DNA from: JADJYF01 sp043782755
GTDB lineage: Bacteria > Pseudomonadota > Gammaproteobacteria > Ga0077536
Direction of reading: 5' to 3'
Assembly: GCA_043782755.1 (NCBI GenBank)
Contig: JAYWAC010000157.1
Coordinates: 1-34,911, forward strand
Length of the DNA: 34,911 nt
The notes under the pieces: generated by a model
Database searches by the model: none
What the model saw: only the letters and a program-made list of their open reading frames with translations
Told to the model about the DNA's origin: nothing
In this document: positions 14,966 through 24,044 of the stretch, in pieces
Layout of the letters: the number at the start of each line of letters is the position of its first letter
How positions within the stretch are numbered: position 1 is the stretch's first letter
Position numbers and translations under genes: made by a program

Positions 14966-16650
14966 TGAGCAGTTCCGATCATGTCGCGACGCCGCTCGGC
15001 GTCATTGATTTTCGCACCGAGCCCTCGCGCTACCATCACTGGCAGCTCGAGATAGACGGCCACGTCGCCTGGCTGGGCCTGGCGGTGAATGAACAGGCCA
15101 CCATCGGCACGGGCTATGAGCTCAAGCTTAATTCCTACGATCTCGGCGTCGACATCGAACTGCACGACGCCGTGCAGCGCCTGCGCTTCGAACATCCCGA
15201 AGTCGGCTGCGTGGTGGTGCATTCCAAGAACGAGCGGGTGTTCTGCGCCGGCGCCAACATCAAAATGCTGGGCCGCGCGACTCACGGTCACAAGGTCAAC
15301 TTCTGCAAGTTCACCAATGAAACGCGCAATGGCATCGAAGACGCCACCCACCACTCCGGGCAGTTCTATCTGGCGGCGGTAAAGGGTTCCTGCGCCGGTG
15401 GCGGCTATGAGCTGGCGCTGGCCTGCGACGAGATCGTGATGGCCGATGACGGCGCGAGCGCGGTCTCGCTGCCGGAACTGCCGCTGCTCGCGGTGCTGCC
15501 CGGCACCGGTGGCCTCACGCGCCTGGTCGACAAACGCCACGTGCGCCGCGATCGCGCCGATTTCTTCTGCACCGTCGAGGAGGGCATACGCGGCAAGCGC
15601 GCGGTGGACTGGAATCTGGTCGACGCTGTGGTGCCGGCTTCTTCCTTTGATGAGGACGTGCGCGCCCGTGCCGCCGCCCACGCCGCGCGCTCGGATCGGC
15701 CAGGCCATGCCGACGGCATCGCACTGACACCACTCGCGCGCCGCATCGAGGTGGATAGCATCGACTACAGCCATCTGTCGATCAGCATCGATCGCGAACT
15801 GCGCGCCGCGACCTTCACCTTGAAGGCACCCGTCACGCCCGTGCCGACCGCGATGGATGCCATCCTCGCCGAGGGCGCGCATTTCTGGCCGCTCGCCATC
15901 ATGCGTGAAATCGACGACGCCATTCTGCATCTGCGCTTCAACGAAGAAGAAATCGGCACCTGGATCTTCAAGAGCGAAGGCGATGCGCAGGCGGTGCTGG
16001 CCGCCGACGAAGTGCTGGAGAACAACGCCGATCACTGGTTTATCCGTGAAGTGCTGCTGTTCACGCGCCGCGTCTTAAAGCGCATCGATGTCTCGGCGCG
16101 CAGCCTCATTGCCGCCGTCGAACCGGGCAGTTGTTTCGCCGGCACCTTGCTCGAATTCGTGCTGGCCGCCGATCAGAGCTACATGCTGTCTGGCCAGTTC
16201 GAAGATGACGAAGCACCACCGGCCGCGCTCGTGCTGAACGCGTTCAATTTCGGTCGTTACCCGATGGTGACCGGCATCACCCGCATTGAATCACGCTTTC
16301 AGAACAACGACGCCGGCATCGCGACCTTGGCGCAAAACATCGGCAAGCCGCTAGCAGCATCAAGCGCCGACGAACTGGGTCTGGTGACCTTCACCCCTGA
16401 CGACATCGACTGGCAAGACGAGCTGCGCATCGTCATCGAAGCGCGCGCCGGCTTCTCGCCCGACGCCCTGACCGGCATGGAAGCGAGCCTGCGTTTTCCC
16501 GGCCCCGAGACCATGGAATCGAAAATCTTCTCGCGCCTGTCGGCCTGGCAGAACTGGATCTTCCAGCGCCCGAATGCCGTTGGCGAGAACGGCGCGCTGG
16601 TGTTGTACGGCACCGGCAAGCGCCCGCAGTTTCAGAAACGCCGCGTCTAA
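14965..16650 (+). CDS. boxC: 2,3-epoxybenzoyl-CoA dihydrolase (BoxC)
   Basis: The 561-aa protein is a long crotonase-superfamily member. Its N-terminal half has VVVHSKNERVFCAGANIKMLG and GSCAGGGYELALACDEI, the oxyanion-hole and CoA-binding motifs. The second half is a divergent domain, as in BoxC. BoxC opens the ring of 2,3-epoxybenzoyl-CoA by adding two waters, releasing formate and 3,4-dehydroadipyl-CoA semialdehyde. The ATG overlaps the boxR stop (TGATG), and boxB follows 23 nt later. Length and gene order match known box clusters. Confidence 0.95.
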   Translation: MSSSDHVATPLGVIDFRTEPSRYHHWQLEIDGHVAWLGLAVNEQATIGTGYELKLNSYDLGVDIELHDAVQRLRFEHPEVGCVVVHSKNERVFCAGANIKMLGRATHGHKVNFCKFTNETRNGIEDATHHSGQFYLAAVKGSCAGGGYELALACDEIVMADDGASAVSLPELPLLAVLPGTGGLTRLVDKRHVRRDRADFFCTVEEGIRGKRAVDWNLVDAVVPASSFDEDVRARAAAHAARSDRPGHADGIALTPLARRIEVDSIDYSHLSISIDRELRAATFTLKAPVTPVPTAMDAILAEGAHFWPLAIMREIDDAILHLRFNEEEIGTWIFKSEGDAQAVLAADEVLENNADHWFIREVLLFTRRVLKRIDVSARSLIAAVEPGSCFAGTLLEFVLAADQSYMLSGQFEDDEAPPAALVLNAFNFGRYPMVTGITRIESRFQNNDAGIATLAQNIGKPLAASSADELGLVTFTPDDIDWQDELRIVIEARAGFSPDALTGMEASLRFPGPETMESKIFSRLSAWQNWIFQRPNAVGENGALVLYGTGKRPQFQKRRV

Positions 16651-16673
16651 CACGCACAAACAAGGACAAGCCC

Positions 16674-18092
16674 ATGAGCAACGTCGATTACAGCGAACTG
16701 ATCCCGAACAATATCGACCTCGCGGCCGATCGCAAATTGAAGCGCGCACTCGAATCCTGGCACCCGAAATTCATGGATTGGTGGACCCAGCATGGCCCGC
16801 TCCAGTATCAGGACAAAGAGGTCTATCTACGCACCGCGATCAGCGTCGACAAGCAGGGCTGGGCGCATTTCGATCACGTCAAGATGCCCGATTACCGCTG
16901 GGGCATTTTCCTCGCCGAGAACGATGCCGAGCATCGCGTGATCAATTTTGGCGATCACAAAGGCGAACCCGTGTGGAAGGATGTGCCCGGTGAATACCGT
17001 GGCCCGCTGCGTCGCCTGATCGTCACACAAGGCGACACTGAGCCGGCCTCGGTCGAACAGCAGCGCCGCCTGGCCGCCACCGCGCCGTCGCTCATCGACA
17101 TGCGCAACCTGTTCCAGGTCAACGTCGAGGAAGCACGCCACCTGTGGGCGATGGTTTATCTGTTGATGGCGCACTTCGGCCGCGACGGCCGCGAGGAAGC
17201 GGAAGAACTGTTGCAGCGTCGCTCGGGCGACCCAGACAAACCGCGCATTCTCGGCGCCTTCAACGAGCGCACGCCTGACTGGCTCTCGTTCTTCATGTTC
17301 ACCTTCTTCACCGACAGAGACGGCAAGTATCAGCTTGCGTCATTGGCCGAATCGGCCTTCGATCCGCTGGCCCGCACCTGTCAGTTCATGCTGACCGAAG
17401 AGGCGCACCATATGTATGTCGGCGAGACCGGTGTGGCGCGCGTCATTCAGAAGGCCTGCGACGTGATGCGCGAACACAAGACCGACGACGTGCGCAAGTT
17501 TGGCGCTATCGATCTGCCGACCATGCAGAAGTATGTGAACTTCCACTTCAGCGTGTCGGAAGACTTGTTCGGCTCCGAGATCTCGACCAATGCGGCCAAC
17601 TACTACACCCAGGGTCTGAAGGGTCGTTATCTCGAATCGCGCATCAAGGACGACCACCAGTTGAAGTCCGATCCTTACGGCATCACGCAGTGGCGTGACG
17701 GTGCGATTTCTCAAGCAGAAGTGCCGGCCCTGACCGCCATCAACGAACGCCTGCGCGACGACTACATCGTCGACTGCCAGCGCGGCGTCGACAGATGGAA
17801 CAAACTGATTGCCGAAGCGGGCATAGCTTTCACCATCAAGCTGCCCCATCGCGCTTTCCATCGTGCCATTGGCCAGTTCGCCAATGTGCCGGTGACACCC
17901 GATGGCACGGTGATCGATGCGGCGACGTTGGCCGCGCGCCAGGATGAGTGGCTACCGAACCAGGCGGATCACGAGTACGTGCAGTCCCTCATGGAGCAGG
18001 TTGTCGAGCCGGGACGTTACGCACGCTGGATTGCGCCGCCGCGGCTGGGCATCAATAATCAGCCCATCGATTTTCCTTACGTACGCATGTAA
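16674..18092 (+). CDS. boxB: Benzoyl-CoA 2,3-epoxidase oxygenase subunit (BoxB)
   Basis: The 472-aa protein has the BoxB length and opening (VDYSELIPNNIDL). The di-iron ligands are visible as E153-A-R-H156 (VEEARHLW) and E243-A-H-H246 (TEEAHHMY), the ExxH pairs of this carboxylate-bridged di-iron family. With electrons from a reductase it inserts one oxygen into benzoyl-CoA to form the 2,3-epoxide. A good Shine-Dalgarno (aaggacaag) precedes the ATG. In described clusters its partner is the reductase BoxA; here a [2Fe-2S] ferredoxin gene follows after 3 nt instead. Confidence 0.95.
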   Translation: MSNVDYSELIPNNIDLAADRKLKRALESWHPKFMDWWTQHGPLQYQDKEVYLRTAISVDKQGWAHFDHVKMPDYRWGIFLAENDAEHRVINFGDHKGEPVWKDVPGEYRGPLRRLIVTQGDTEPASVEQQRRLAATAPSLIDMRNLFQVNVEEARHLWAMVYLLMAHFGRDGREEAEELLQRRSGDPDKPRILGAFNERTPDWLSFFMFTFFTDRDGKYQLASLAESAFDPLARTCQFMLTEEAHHMYVGETGVARVIQKACDVMREHKTDDVRKFGAIDLPTMQKYVNFHFSVSEDLFGSEISTNAANYYTQGLKGRYLESRIKDDHQLKSDPYGITQWRDGAISQAEVPALTAINERLRDDYIVDCQRGVDRWNKLIAEAGIAFTIKLPHRAFHRAIGQFANVPVTPDGTVIDAATLAARQDEWLPNQADHEYVQSLMEQVVEPGRYARWIAPPRLGINNQPIDFPYVRM

Positions 18093-18095
18093 ACC

Positions 18096-18410
18096 ATGGG
18101 CACTGTCTACGCTACCGATCGCGAGGGCGAGCTGCATACGCTGCCTGCCCGTCGCGGCATCACTCTGATGGAAATCCTGCGCAACGCCAATCTGCCGGTC
18201 GAGGCGATCTGCGGCGGGCAGTGCATTTGTTCGACCTGTCATATCTATGTCGACGAGAACTGGGCCGCGCGTCTCAAACCGCGCAGCGAGGCCGAACAGG
18301 TCATGGTCGAGGATACCGGCCATTTTCAAGCCAATTCACGGCTCGCCTGCCAGGTCGATTACGACGACGGTCTCGACGGTCTGCAAGTAACCCTCGCGCC
18401 CGAGTTCTGA
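18096..18410 (+). CDS. Adrenodoxin-type [2Fe-2S] ferredoxin
   Basis: The 104-aa protein has cysteines in the adrenodoxin/Isc ferredoxin pattern: C39-x5-C45-x2-C48 and C85, plus an extra Cys43 inside the loop (ICGGQCICSTC). It would carry single electrons. The gene lies 3 nt after boxB and before the CoA ligase, exactly where an electron donor to BoxB would be expected. BoxA, normally an FAD and iron-sulfur NADPH reductase of roughly 400 residues, is not in the window. I infer that this ferredoxin relays electrons from an unlinked reductase to BoxB. A P450 or Rieske partner elsewhere is the alternative. Confidence 0.9.
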   Translation: MGTVYATDREGELHTLPARRGITLMEILRNANLPVEAICGGQCICSTCHIYVDENWAARLKPRSEAEQVMVEDTGHFQANSRLACQVDYDDGLDGLQVTLAPEF

Positions 18411-18462
18411 TGTTTCCAACCATCACCCGCGCGCCAGTGTCTGTGATCGGCGCGGCACAACG

Positions 18463-20040
18463 ATGTTGAGCCGCGCCGATCACAGCGTCTCGCCACCGCA
18501 CATCGAGATCCCGCGCGAATACAATGCCGCCTGGGATCTGATTGCGCGCAATCTCGGTCCCGATACAGGGACGCGCATTGCCTATATCGACGATCATGGT
18601 GCCCACAGCTTCGATGATCTGAACGACGCCAGCGCGCGCGTTGCCGCAGTGTTGAAAGCTGCGGGACTGCACGCCGAGCAGCGCGTGCTCGTGTGCATGC
18701 ACGACAGCTTTCTATGGCCGGCCACGTTCTTAGGCGCGATCCGCGCCGGCATCGTACCGGTGCCGGTCAACACCCTGCTGACAGGCGCGGACTACGCGTG
18801 GATGCTGGCCGACAGTCGCGCAAGCGTCGCCATCGTCTCGGCACCGCTAGTGCCGCTTTTCGAGCCCTTGTTGCGCAGCGTGCCGGGCTTTCGGCGCTTG
18901 ATCGTAGCGAGCGGCGATGTGCCGGGCTATGACCGTCTGGAAGACTGGCTGGCGATCGTCGCCCCCGCACACGAGATCGAGCCGACCCTGGCCGACGAGG
19001 CCTGCTTCTGGCTCTATTCCTCGGGCTCTACCGGTGCGCCCAAAGGCACCGTGCATGTGCATTCAAGCCTGATTTACACCGCAGAACTCTATGCGCGCCC
19101 GATACTCGGCATCGAGGCGCAAGACACGGTGTTCTCCGCCGCCAAACTGTTCTTCGCCTACGGCCTCGGCAATGCGCTGAGCTTTCCCTTGAGCGTCGGC
19201 GCGTGCACGGTGTTGATGGCCGAGAGGCCGACACCGGAGGCAGTGTTCAAGCGCCTGCACGACCATCGCCCGACGATTTTCTGCGGCGTACCTACGCTCT
19301 ATGCGAGCCTGCTGGCGAGCTCGAACCTGCCGCCTGCGGATGCCTTGCGCTTGCGGCGCTGCACCTCGGCTGGCGAAGCGCTGCCGGCCGACATCGGCAC
19401 GCGCTGGCAACGTCATTTCGGCCTCGACATTCTCGACGGCATCGGCTCGACCGAGATGCTGCATATCTTCCTCTCCAATCGCTGCGGCGCGGTACGTTAC
19501 GGCACCACCGGCCACCCGTTGCCAGGCTATGAAACGCGTATCGTCGACGACGACGGCCAAGTGGTCGCGCCGGGCGACATCGGCGAATTGCAGGTCAGCG
19601 GCCCGACTGCGGCCAGCATGTACTGGCACAATCGCGCCAAGAGCCGCGCGACCTTCATGGGCCAGTGGACCCGTACCGGCGATAAATACCGTGTCGATGA
19701 GGACGGCTATTACGTCTACTGCGGACGCAGCGACGACATGCTCAAGGTCGGCGGCATCTATGTCTCGCCGAGCGAAGTCGAGAGCGCGCTCATCGAGCAC
19801 CCGGCGGTACTGGAAGCAGCGGTAGTCGGGCGAGCCGACGACGAGCACCTGATCAAACCCGCCGCCTATGTGGTGCTGAACGCCGGCTTCGCCGCCGACG
19901 CCGCGCTGGCCGATACACTTAAACAGCACGTGCGCGCGCGGCTGGCTCACTACAAATACCCGCGCTGGATAGAATTCCTGCCTGAACTACCGAAAACCGC
20001 GACCGGCAAAATCCAACGTTTCAAGCTGCGCGAGTCCTGA
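18463..20040 (+). CDS. bclA: Benzoate-CoA ligase (AMP-forming)
   Basis: The 525-aa protein belongs to the ANL adenylating family: P-loop-like SSGSTGAPKG (about residues 186-195), A5-type GIGSTEMLHIF, TRTGDKY with the conserved Asp, GRSDDMLKVGG hinge, and the C-terminal catalytic lysine in TATGKIQRFK. The central FSAAKLFFAYGLGN is characteristic of benzoate-CoA ligases. It converts benzoate, ATP and CoA to benzoyl-CoA, the substrate of BoxB and probably the effector of BoxR. Related ligases for hydroxy- or aminobenzoates look similar, so the exact aryl substrate is inferred from the box context. It is the last gene of the operon. Confidence 0.92.
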   Translation: MLSRADHSVSPPHIEIPREYNAAWDLIARNLGPDTGTRIAYIDDHGAHSFDDLNDASARVAAVLKAAGLHAEQRVLVCMHDSFLWPATFLGAIRAGIVPVPVNTLLTGADYAWMLADSRASVAIVSAPLVPLFEPLLRSVPGFRRLIVASGDVPGYDRLEDWLAIVAPAHEIEPTLADEACFWLYSSGSTGAPKGTVHVHSSLIYTAELYARPILGIEAQDTVFSAAKLFFAYGLGNALSFPLSVGACTVLMAERPTPEAVFKRLHDHRPTIFCGVPTLYASLLASSNLPPADALRLRRCTSAGEALPADIGTRWQRHFGLDILDGIGSTEMLHIFLSNRCGAVRYGTTGHPLPGYETRIVDDDGQVVAPGDIGELQVSGPTAASMYWHNRAKSRATFMGQWTRTGDKYRVDEDGYYVYCGRSDDMLKVGGIYVSPSEVESALIEHPAVLEAAVVGRADDEHLIKPAAYVVLNAGFAADAALADTLKQHVRARLAHYKYPRWIEFLPELPKTATGKIQRFKLRES

Positions 20041-20148
20041 ACAGCCGGCCATGCGCAGACCCGCCGAGACTGCGAGGAGCGAGGCTTGTACGCAGCTCGG
20101 GGCGGGCACACAATAGCCCGCCGGCGCGTGCCCAGACCTGCACCGCAT

Positions 20149-20175
20149 GCGGCTTCGATGAGGGATCGAAGCCGC
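20149..20175 (+). terminator. Strong 11-bp hairpin after the box operon
   Basis: GCGGCTTCGAT (20149-20159) and ATCGAAGCCGC (20165-20175) form a perfect stem around the loop GAGGG. It lies 109 nt after the CoA ligase stop. No T tract follows, so this is either a weak or Rho-assisted terminator or an mRNA 3' stabiliser. Confidence 0.4.
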
Positions 20176-20304
20176 CCACAGCCAACGGTGAAGAAAAGTC
20201 AAATCACGTTAACGACTGTTAGCGCGCGACGCAGCGGCCGTCGCGGCACGGACCGATTCGCTAGGATCGGACGCACAATAAGAACTGTATCGCTACAACA
20301 ACGA

Positions 20305-21792
20305 ATGCTACGCGCACCCGCTATCCTCATCGCTGATTGCAGCGTGAGCGACACCGAGCTTGCCGAACTGCTGCTCAGGCGCACGTTTCCCTATGCCTCT
20401 ATCCGTGTCGCGAATGACGCGGTGTGCTTTGCCGAAGCCCTGACCGAACAAGCCCCACATGTCGCCATCGTCGCGCCCAAACTGAACTGGGCGGCGAGCG
20501 ACAAACTGATCGCGCTGCTGCGACGCCATGACCCCACCATGCGCGTCATCCTGTTCGGCCACGAGGCCGACATCCTTGAGCATGGCTTGAGTCCCGGCAT
20601 GGCGATCGACGGCATCGCACGCAAGAGCAGCGCCGGCTATCTGGCGCTGGCGGGCATTGTGTCCGAAGTGATCGGCCGTGGTGTCGGACATAGCGACCAG
20701 CCCATGCCCGCGACACCCTCAGTGCCACGCAGCGTGGCACTCGCCCACCTGCCGCAGCCCGCCTTTGTGCTGGCCGACGACGGCACCCTCGCCGATTGCA
20801 ACGACGCCTTGACGCACTGTCTGGACCTGGGTCGTGCGCGTCTACTCGCCAGTCCCTTGGAACAACTGCTGGCCGACGGCGAGAGTCTCGCGCTCTGGCA
20901 TGGCTTCCGCGCGCGCCATGACGATGGCGAGGTCACAGTCAAGTTGCGCGGTCATGGTGAACGCTACGCCCAGGCCGTGGTGCGACGAGTGAGCAGCGCG
21001 CCGGCCGGCGAGCGCTATCTGGGCTGCGCCATGCGGCAGCCCGTGGCTGAGCCGATAGCAAACGTCTCGCCGGCCACCACTAGCGCACTCAACGGCTCGG
21101 AACCCGCAGCCCAAGAAATGCGTGATATCGCGCTGGTGTTCTCCCACGACTTGAAAGAACCGGTGCAACAGATAGCGCGCCTCGCTCAGCGCGGTGAGGA
21201 AGGCGCCGACGCCGTCGCCCGCAGCCGCGCCATTACGCAGATCCAGGAGTGCGCGCAGCGCGCCAGTGGCATGCTCGACAGCATGCTCGAATACCTCGCG
21301 GTGTCGGCCCGCGACTCCTCACCGGTCACGGTCGATCTGAATCTCAGTTTCGAGCAGGCCTGTGACAATCTACGCATGCTGATCGACGAAGCTGATGCCC
21401 AGCTGAGCGCCGACCACCTGCCCGCCATCGGCGGCGACGAATACCAGATGCTGCACCTGTTTCAGAACCTGCTGGCCAATGCCATTAAGTTCCGTGGCCG
21501 CGAGCGCCCCGAGATCCGGGTCAGCGTCGAACCGCAAGGCAATGAGTGGTTGCTGGCCTTCCGCGACAACGGCATCGGCATTCCGCAGCCTTTCCTGCAA
21601 CGGGTTTTTGAAATGGGGCAACGTCTGCATACCCGCGACGAGTACCCCGGAACGGGTGTAGGCTTGGCCCTGTGCAAGCGCATCGTCGAACGTCACGGCG
21701 GTCGCATCTGGGTCACATCCAACGAGGGGGCGGGATGTACGTTCTTTGTACGCCTGCCCCAGACACCCACGCAAGTCAGCCGACCGGCATGA
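20305..21792 (+). CDS. Sensor histidine kinase with degenerate N-terminal receiver and PAS domain
   Basis: From the ATG at 20305 the protein is 495 aa. Residues 1-125 look like a receiver fold but lack the phosphoacceptor Asp (the beta-3 segment reads HVAIVAPKLNW). A PAS-like domain follows (about 145-250), then HisKA with VFSHDLKEPVQQ (phospho-His281), and HATPase_c with NLLANAIKF, DNGIGIP and PGTGVGLALCKRIVERHGG. There is no membrane helix, so it is cytosolic. The end lies 32 nt before a REC-PAS-GGDEF-EAL gene, its probable phosphotransfer partner. A longer in-frame reading from 20086 would run through the post-operon hairpin and looks non-coding. Confidence 0.88.
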   Translation: MLRAPAILIADCSVSDTELAELLLRRTFPYASIRVANDAVCFAEALTEQAPHVAIVAPKLNWAASDKLIALLRRHDPTMRVILFGHEADILEHGLSPGMAIDGIARKSSAGYLALAGIVSEVIGRGVGHSDQPMPATPSVPRSVALAHLPQPAFVLADDGTLADCNDALTHCLDLGRARLLASPLEQLLADGESLALWHGFRARHDDGEVTVKLRGHGERYAQAVVRRVSSAPAGERYLGCAMRQPVAEPIANVSPATTSALNGSEPAAQEMRDIALVFSHDLKEPVQQIARLAQRGEEGADAVARSRAITQIQECAQRASGMLDSMLEYLAVSARDSSPVTVDLNLSFEQACDNLRMLIDEADAQLSADHLPAIGGDEYQMLHLFQNLLANAIKFRGRERPEIRVSVEPQGNEWLLAFRDNGIGIPQPFLQRVFEMGQRLHTRDEYPGTGVGLALCKRIVERHGGRIWVTSNEGAGCTFFVRLPQTPTQVSRPA

Positions 21793-21823
21793 AGCCCTGC
21801 ACGGGAGCCCCTGCGGATTGCCT

Positions 21824-23965
21824 ATGAAACGCGAATACATGCGCATCCTGCTGATCGAGGACGACCGTATCGAGGCCGCCTTGGTGCGCGAACAGATCGC
21901 GGCCTCGGCACTGTCGGGCGCCAGCATCGAACACAGTCAACGCCTGACTGCCGGACTCGATCGCCTGCGTACACGGCGCTACGACGTGGTGCTGCTCGAT
22001 CTCAACCTGCCCGACGGCAATGGCATCGACAATCTGCATCGCACCAAAGCGGTCGCACCCAATGTGCCGGTCATCATCCTGACCAATGTTGAGGATGAGG
22101 AAGGCGCAGCGGCGGCGGTTGGCAATGGCGCGCAGGACTATCTGATCAAACGCCACATCGCGCCCGATCTGCTGTCGCGAGCAATCCGTTATGCGATTGC
22201 GCGTCAGGAAGCGGAAGCGGCCTTGCGCGCCAGCGAAGAGCGCTATGCGCTCGCCATCGCCGGCGCCCGCGACGGCATCTGGGATTGGGATCTGGAACGC
22301 GACGAAGTGCATTACTCGCCGCGCTGGCTGGCGATGCTCCGCCTGCGCGCCGACGAAGTGGGTTCGACCCCCGAGCTGTGGTTGGACCGCATCCACGAAG
22401 AAGATCGCAGCGGTTTCAACAAGGCCCTGCAGGCGCACGTGAAAGGCGCCACGCCCCATTTCGAATACGAGTACCGCATCCGCAGCGGCGAAGGCAAATA
22501 CCTGTGGGTGATGAGTCGTGGCGTGGCGGTCCGTGGTCCAGCTGGCCGCGCGACCCGCATCGCCGGCTCGCTGTCCGACATCAGCGAACGCAAGTCAACC
22601 GAAGCGATGCTGGTGCACGAGGCCTTGCATGACGCCTTGACCGGCCTACCCAATCGCAACCTGTTCCTCGATCGCCTCGACATCGCACTCAAGCAGCAAC
22701 GCCGCGACAGCAAGCGCAAGTTCGCCGTGCTGTTCTTAGATCTCGACCGCTTCAAGACCATCAACGACACTTTAGGCCATGCCGCCGGTGACGAACTGCT
22801 GACCGAGATCGGTAAACGCCTCTCGATGTTCCTGCGCCCGGGCGATTCGGTCGCGCGCCTCGGTGGCGATGAATTCGCGATCCTGCTCATGAGCATCAGT
22901 GGTCTCGGCGAGGCAACTCTGGTCGCCGAGCGTGTGCACGACCTCTTGTCGCAGAAGTTCATCATCACCGACAAAGAGATCTTCGCCACCGCCAGCATCG
23001 GCATCGCCCTGTCGGGACCGAAATATGAATCCTCGGAAGATCTGCTGCGTGACGCCGATCTCGCCATGTATCGCACCAAGCGTCGGCGCGCCGGTTCTTA
23101 TGCGGTGTTCGACAATCTCATGCACGAGGCCGCCATGCAGCGTCTTGAGCTTGAGACCGATCTGCGCTCGGCCCTGCCGCGCAATGAACTGATGGCCTAC
23201 TACCAGCCCATCGTCGCGCTCGATCATCTGCGCGTGATTGGCTTTGAAGCGCTGATGCGCTGGTTCCACCCGATCCGCGGTCTGATCGGGCCGGAGGACT
23301 TCATTCCGCTGGCCGAGGAATCGGGCATGATCGGCGGGCTGTCGTGGTGGATGATGCGCGAGGCCTGTCAAACCACACGCGGCTGGCAGGTCAGCGACCC
23401 AGCCTTTGCGGATCTTTCCATCAGCGTCAATATCTCCAGCCGCTTGTTCTCGGAACCAGACTTCGCCGCGCGCACGCTCGCGATCCTCGACGAGACCGGC
23501 CTGCCGCCTCACTCGCTGCATCTTGAGATCACCGAGAACGCATTGCTAGAACACGAAGACACCACACTGCGTGAGCTGTCGACCCTGCAGAACATCGGTG
23601 TCAAATTCCATCTCGACGATTTCGGCACCGGCTATTCGTCGTTGAGTTACCTCAACCTGTTCTCCTACGACACCCTCAAGATCGATCGCTCCTTCGTTGC
23701 CGCCTCCAGTGAGCCGAACGGCAATGGCGCGCGCAATCGCCGTATCGTTGACGCCTTGATCACCCTTGGCCGCGTGCTCGGCATGGAAGTGATTGCCGAG
23801 GGTGTGGAGACCGCCGAGCAGGCGCAGAAGCTGCGCGAGCTCGATTGCCGCATGGCGCAGGGCTATTGGTTCTCGAAGCCACTGCCGGCGGAATCGGCAC
23901 TGGCACTGTTGATGCGCGAAAAAGAACTGATGCGCGGTACCATCCGCACCCTCCAGCATCACTGA
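21824..23965 (+). CDS. Response regulator with PAS, GGDEF and EAL domains (cyclic-di-GMP turnover)
   Basis: The 713-aa protein begins with an intact receiver (IEDD, phosphoacceptor Asp59 in LLDLNLPDG, LIKR lysine), followed by a PAS domain with PAC tail (about 130-265). The diguanylate cyclase domain has GGDEF at 347-351 and an RxxD inhibitory site five residues before it (RPGD). The phosphodiesterase domain has EAL at 475-477 and DDFGTGYSSL. Both catalytic motifs are intact, so synthesis, breakdown or both are possible. The kinase just upstream probably phosphorylates it. Start chosen at MKREYMRILLIEDD; a second ATG at 21839 is also possible. Confidence 0.92.
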   Translation: MKREYMRILLIEDDRIEAALVREQIAASALSGASIEHSQRLTAGLDRLRTRRYDVVLLDLNLPDGNGIDNLHRTKAVAPNVPVIILTNVEDEEGAAAAVGNGAQDYLIKRHIAPDLLSRAIRYAIARQEAEAALRASEERYALAIAGARDGIWDWDLERDEVHYSPRWLAMLRLRADEVGSTPELWLDRIHEEDRSGFNKALQAHVKGATPHFEYEYRIRSGEGKYLWVMSRGVAVRGPAGRATRIAGSLSDISERKSTEAMLVHEALHDALTGLPNRNLFLDRLDIALKQQRRDSKRKFAVLFLDLDRFKTINDTLGHAAGDELLTEIGKRLSMFLRPGDSVARLGGDEFAILLMSISGLGEATLVAERVHDLLSQKFIITDKEIFATASIGIALSGPKYESSEDLLRDADLAMYRTKRRRAGSYAVFDNLMHEAAMQRLELETDLRSALPRNELMAYYQPIVALDHLRVIGFEALMRWFHPIRGLIGPEDFIPLAEESGMIGGLSWWMMREACQTTRGWQVSDPAFADLSISVNISSRLFSEPDFAARTLAILDETGLPPHSLHLEITENALLEHEDTTLRELSTLQNIGVKFHLDDFGTGYSSLSYLNLFSYDTLKIDRSFVAASSEPNGNGARNRRIVDALITLGRVLGMEVIAEGVETAEQAQKLRELDCRMAQGYWFSKPLPAESALALLMREKELMRGTIRTLQHH

Positions 23966-24044
23966 AGCGGCGCAGACAGCCCGCCGTGACGCGGGTCTAC
24001 GCGGCGCGATAGCCAAGCCCGGGCCGCGTCGCTACGCTAGCCCC

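Noticed and set aside
14845..16035. Long minus-strand frame of 396 codons opposite boxC
   Set aside because: It lies wholly opposite boxR and boxC, which have clear family motifs; its composition is what the antisense of GC-rich coding DNA produces.
19063..19950. Minus-strand frame of 295 codons opposite the CoA ligase
   Set aside because: It is the shadow of a well-conserved ANL enzyme, Ala- and Arg-rich, without motifs.
20086..20304. N-terminal extension of the histidine kinase
   Set aside because: It is in frame but Arg-rich, passes through the 11-bp hairpin at 20149-20175, and lacks family resemblance; the ATG at 20305 was preferred.
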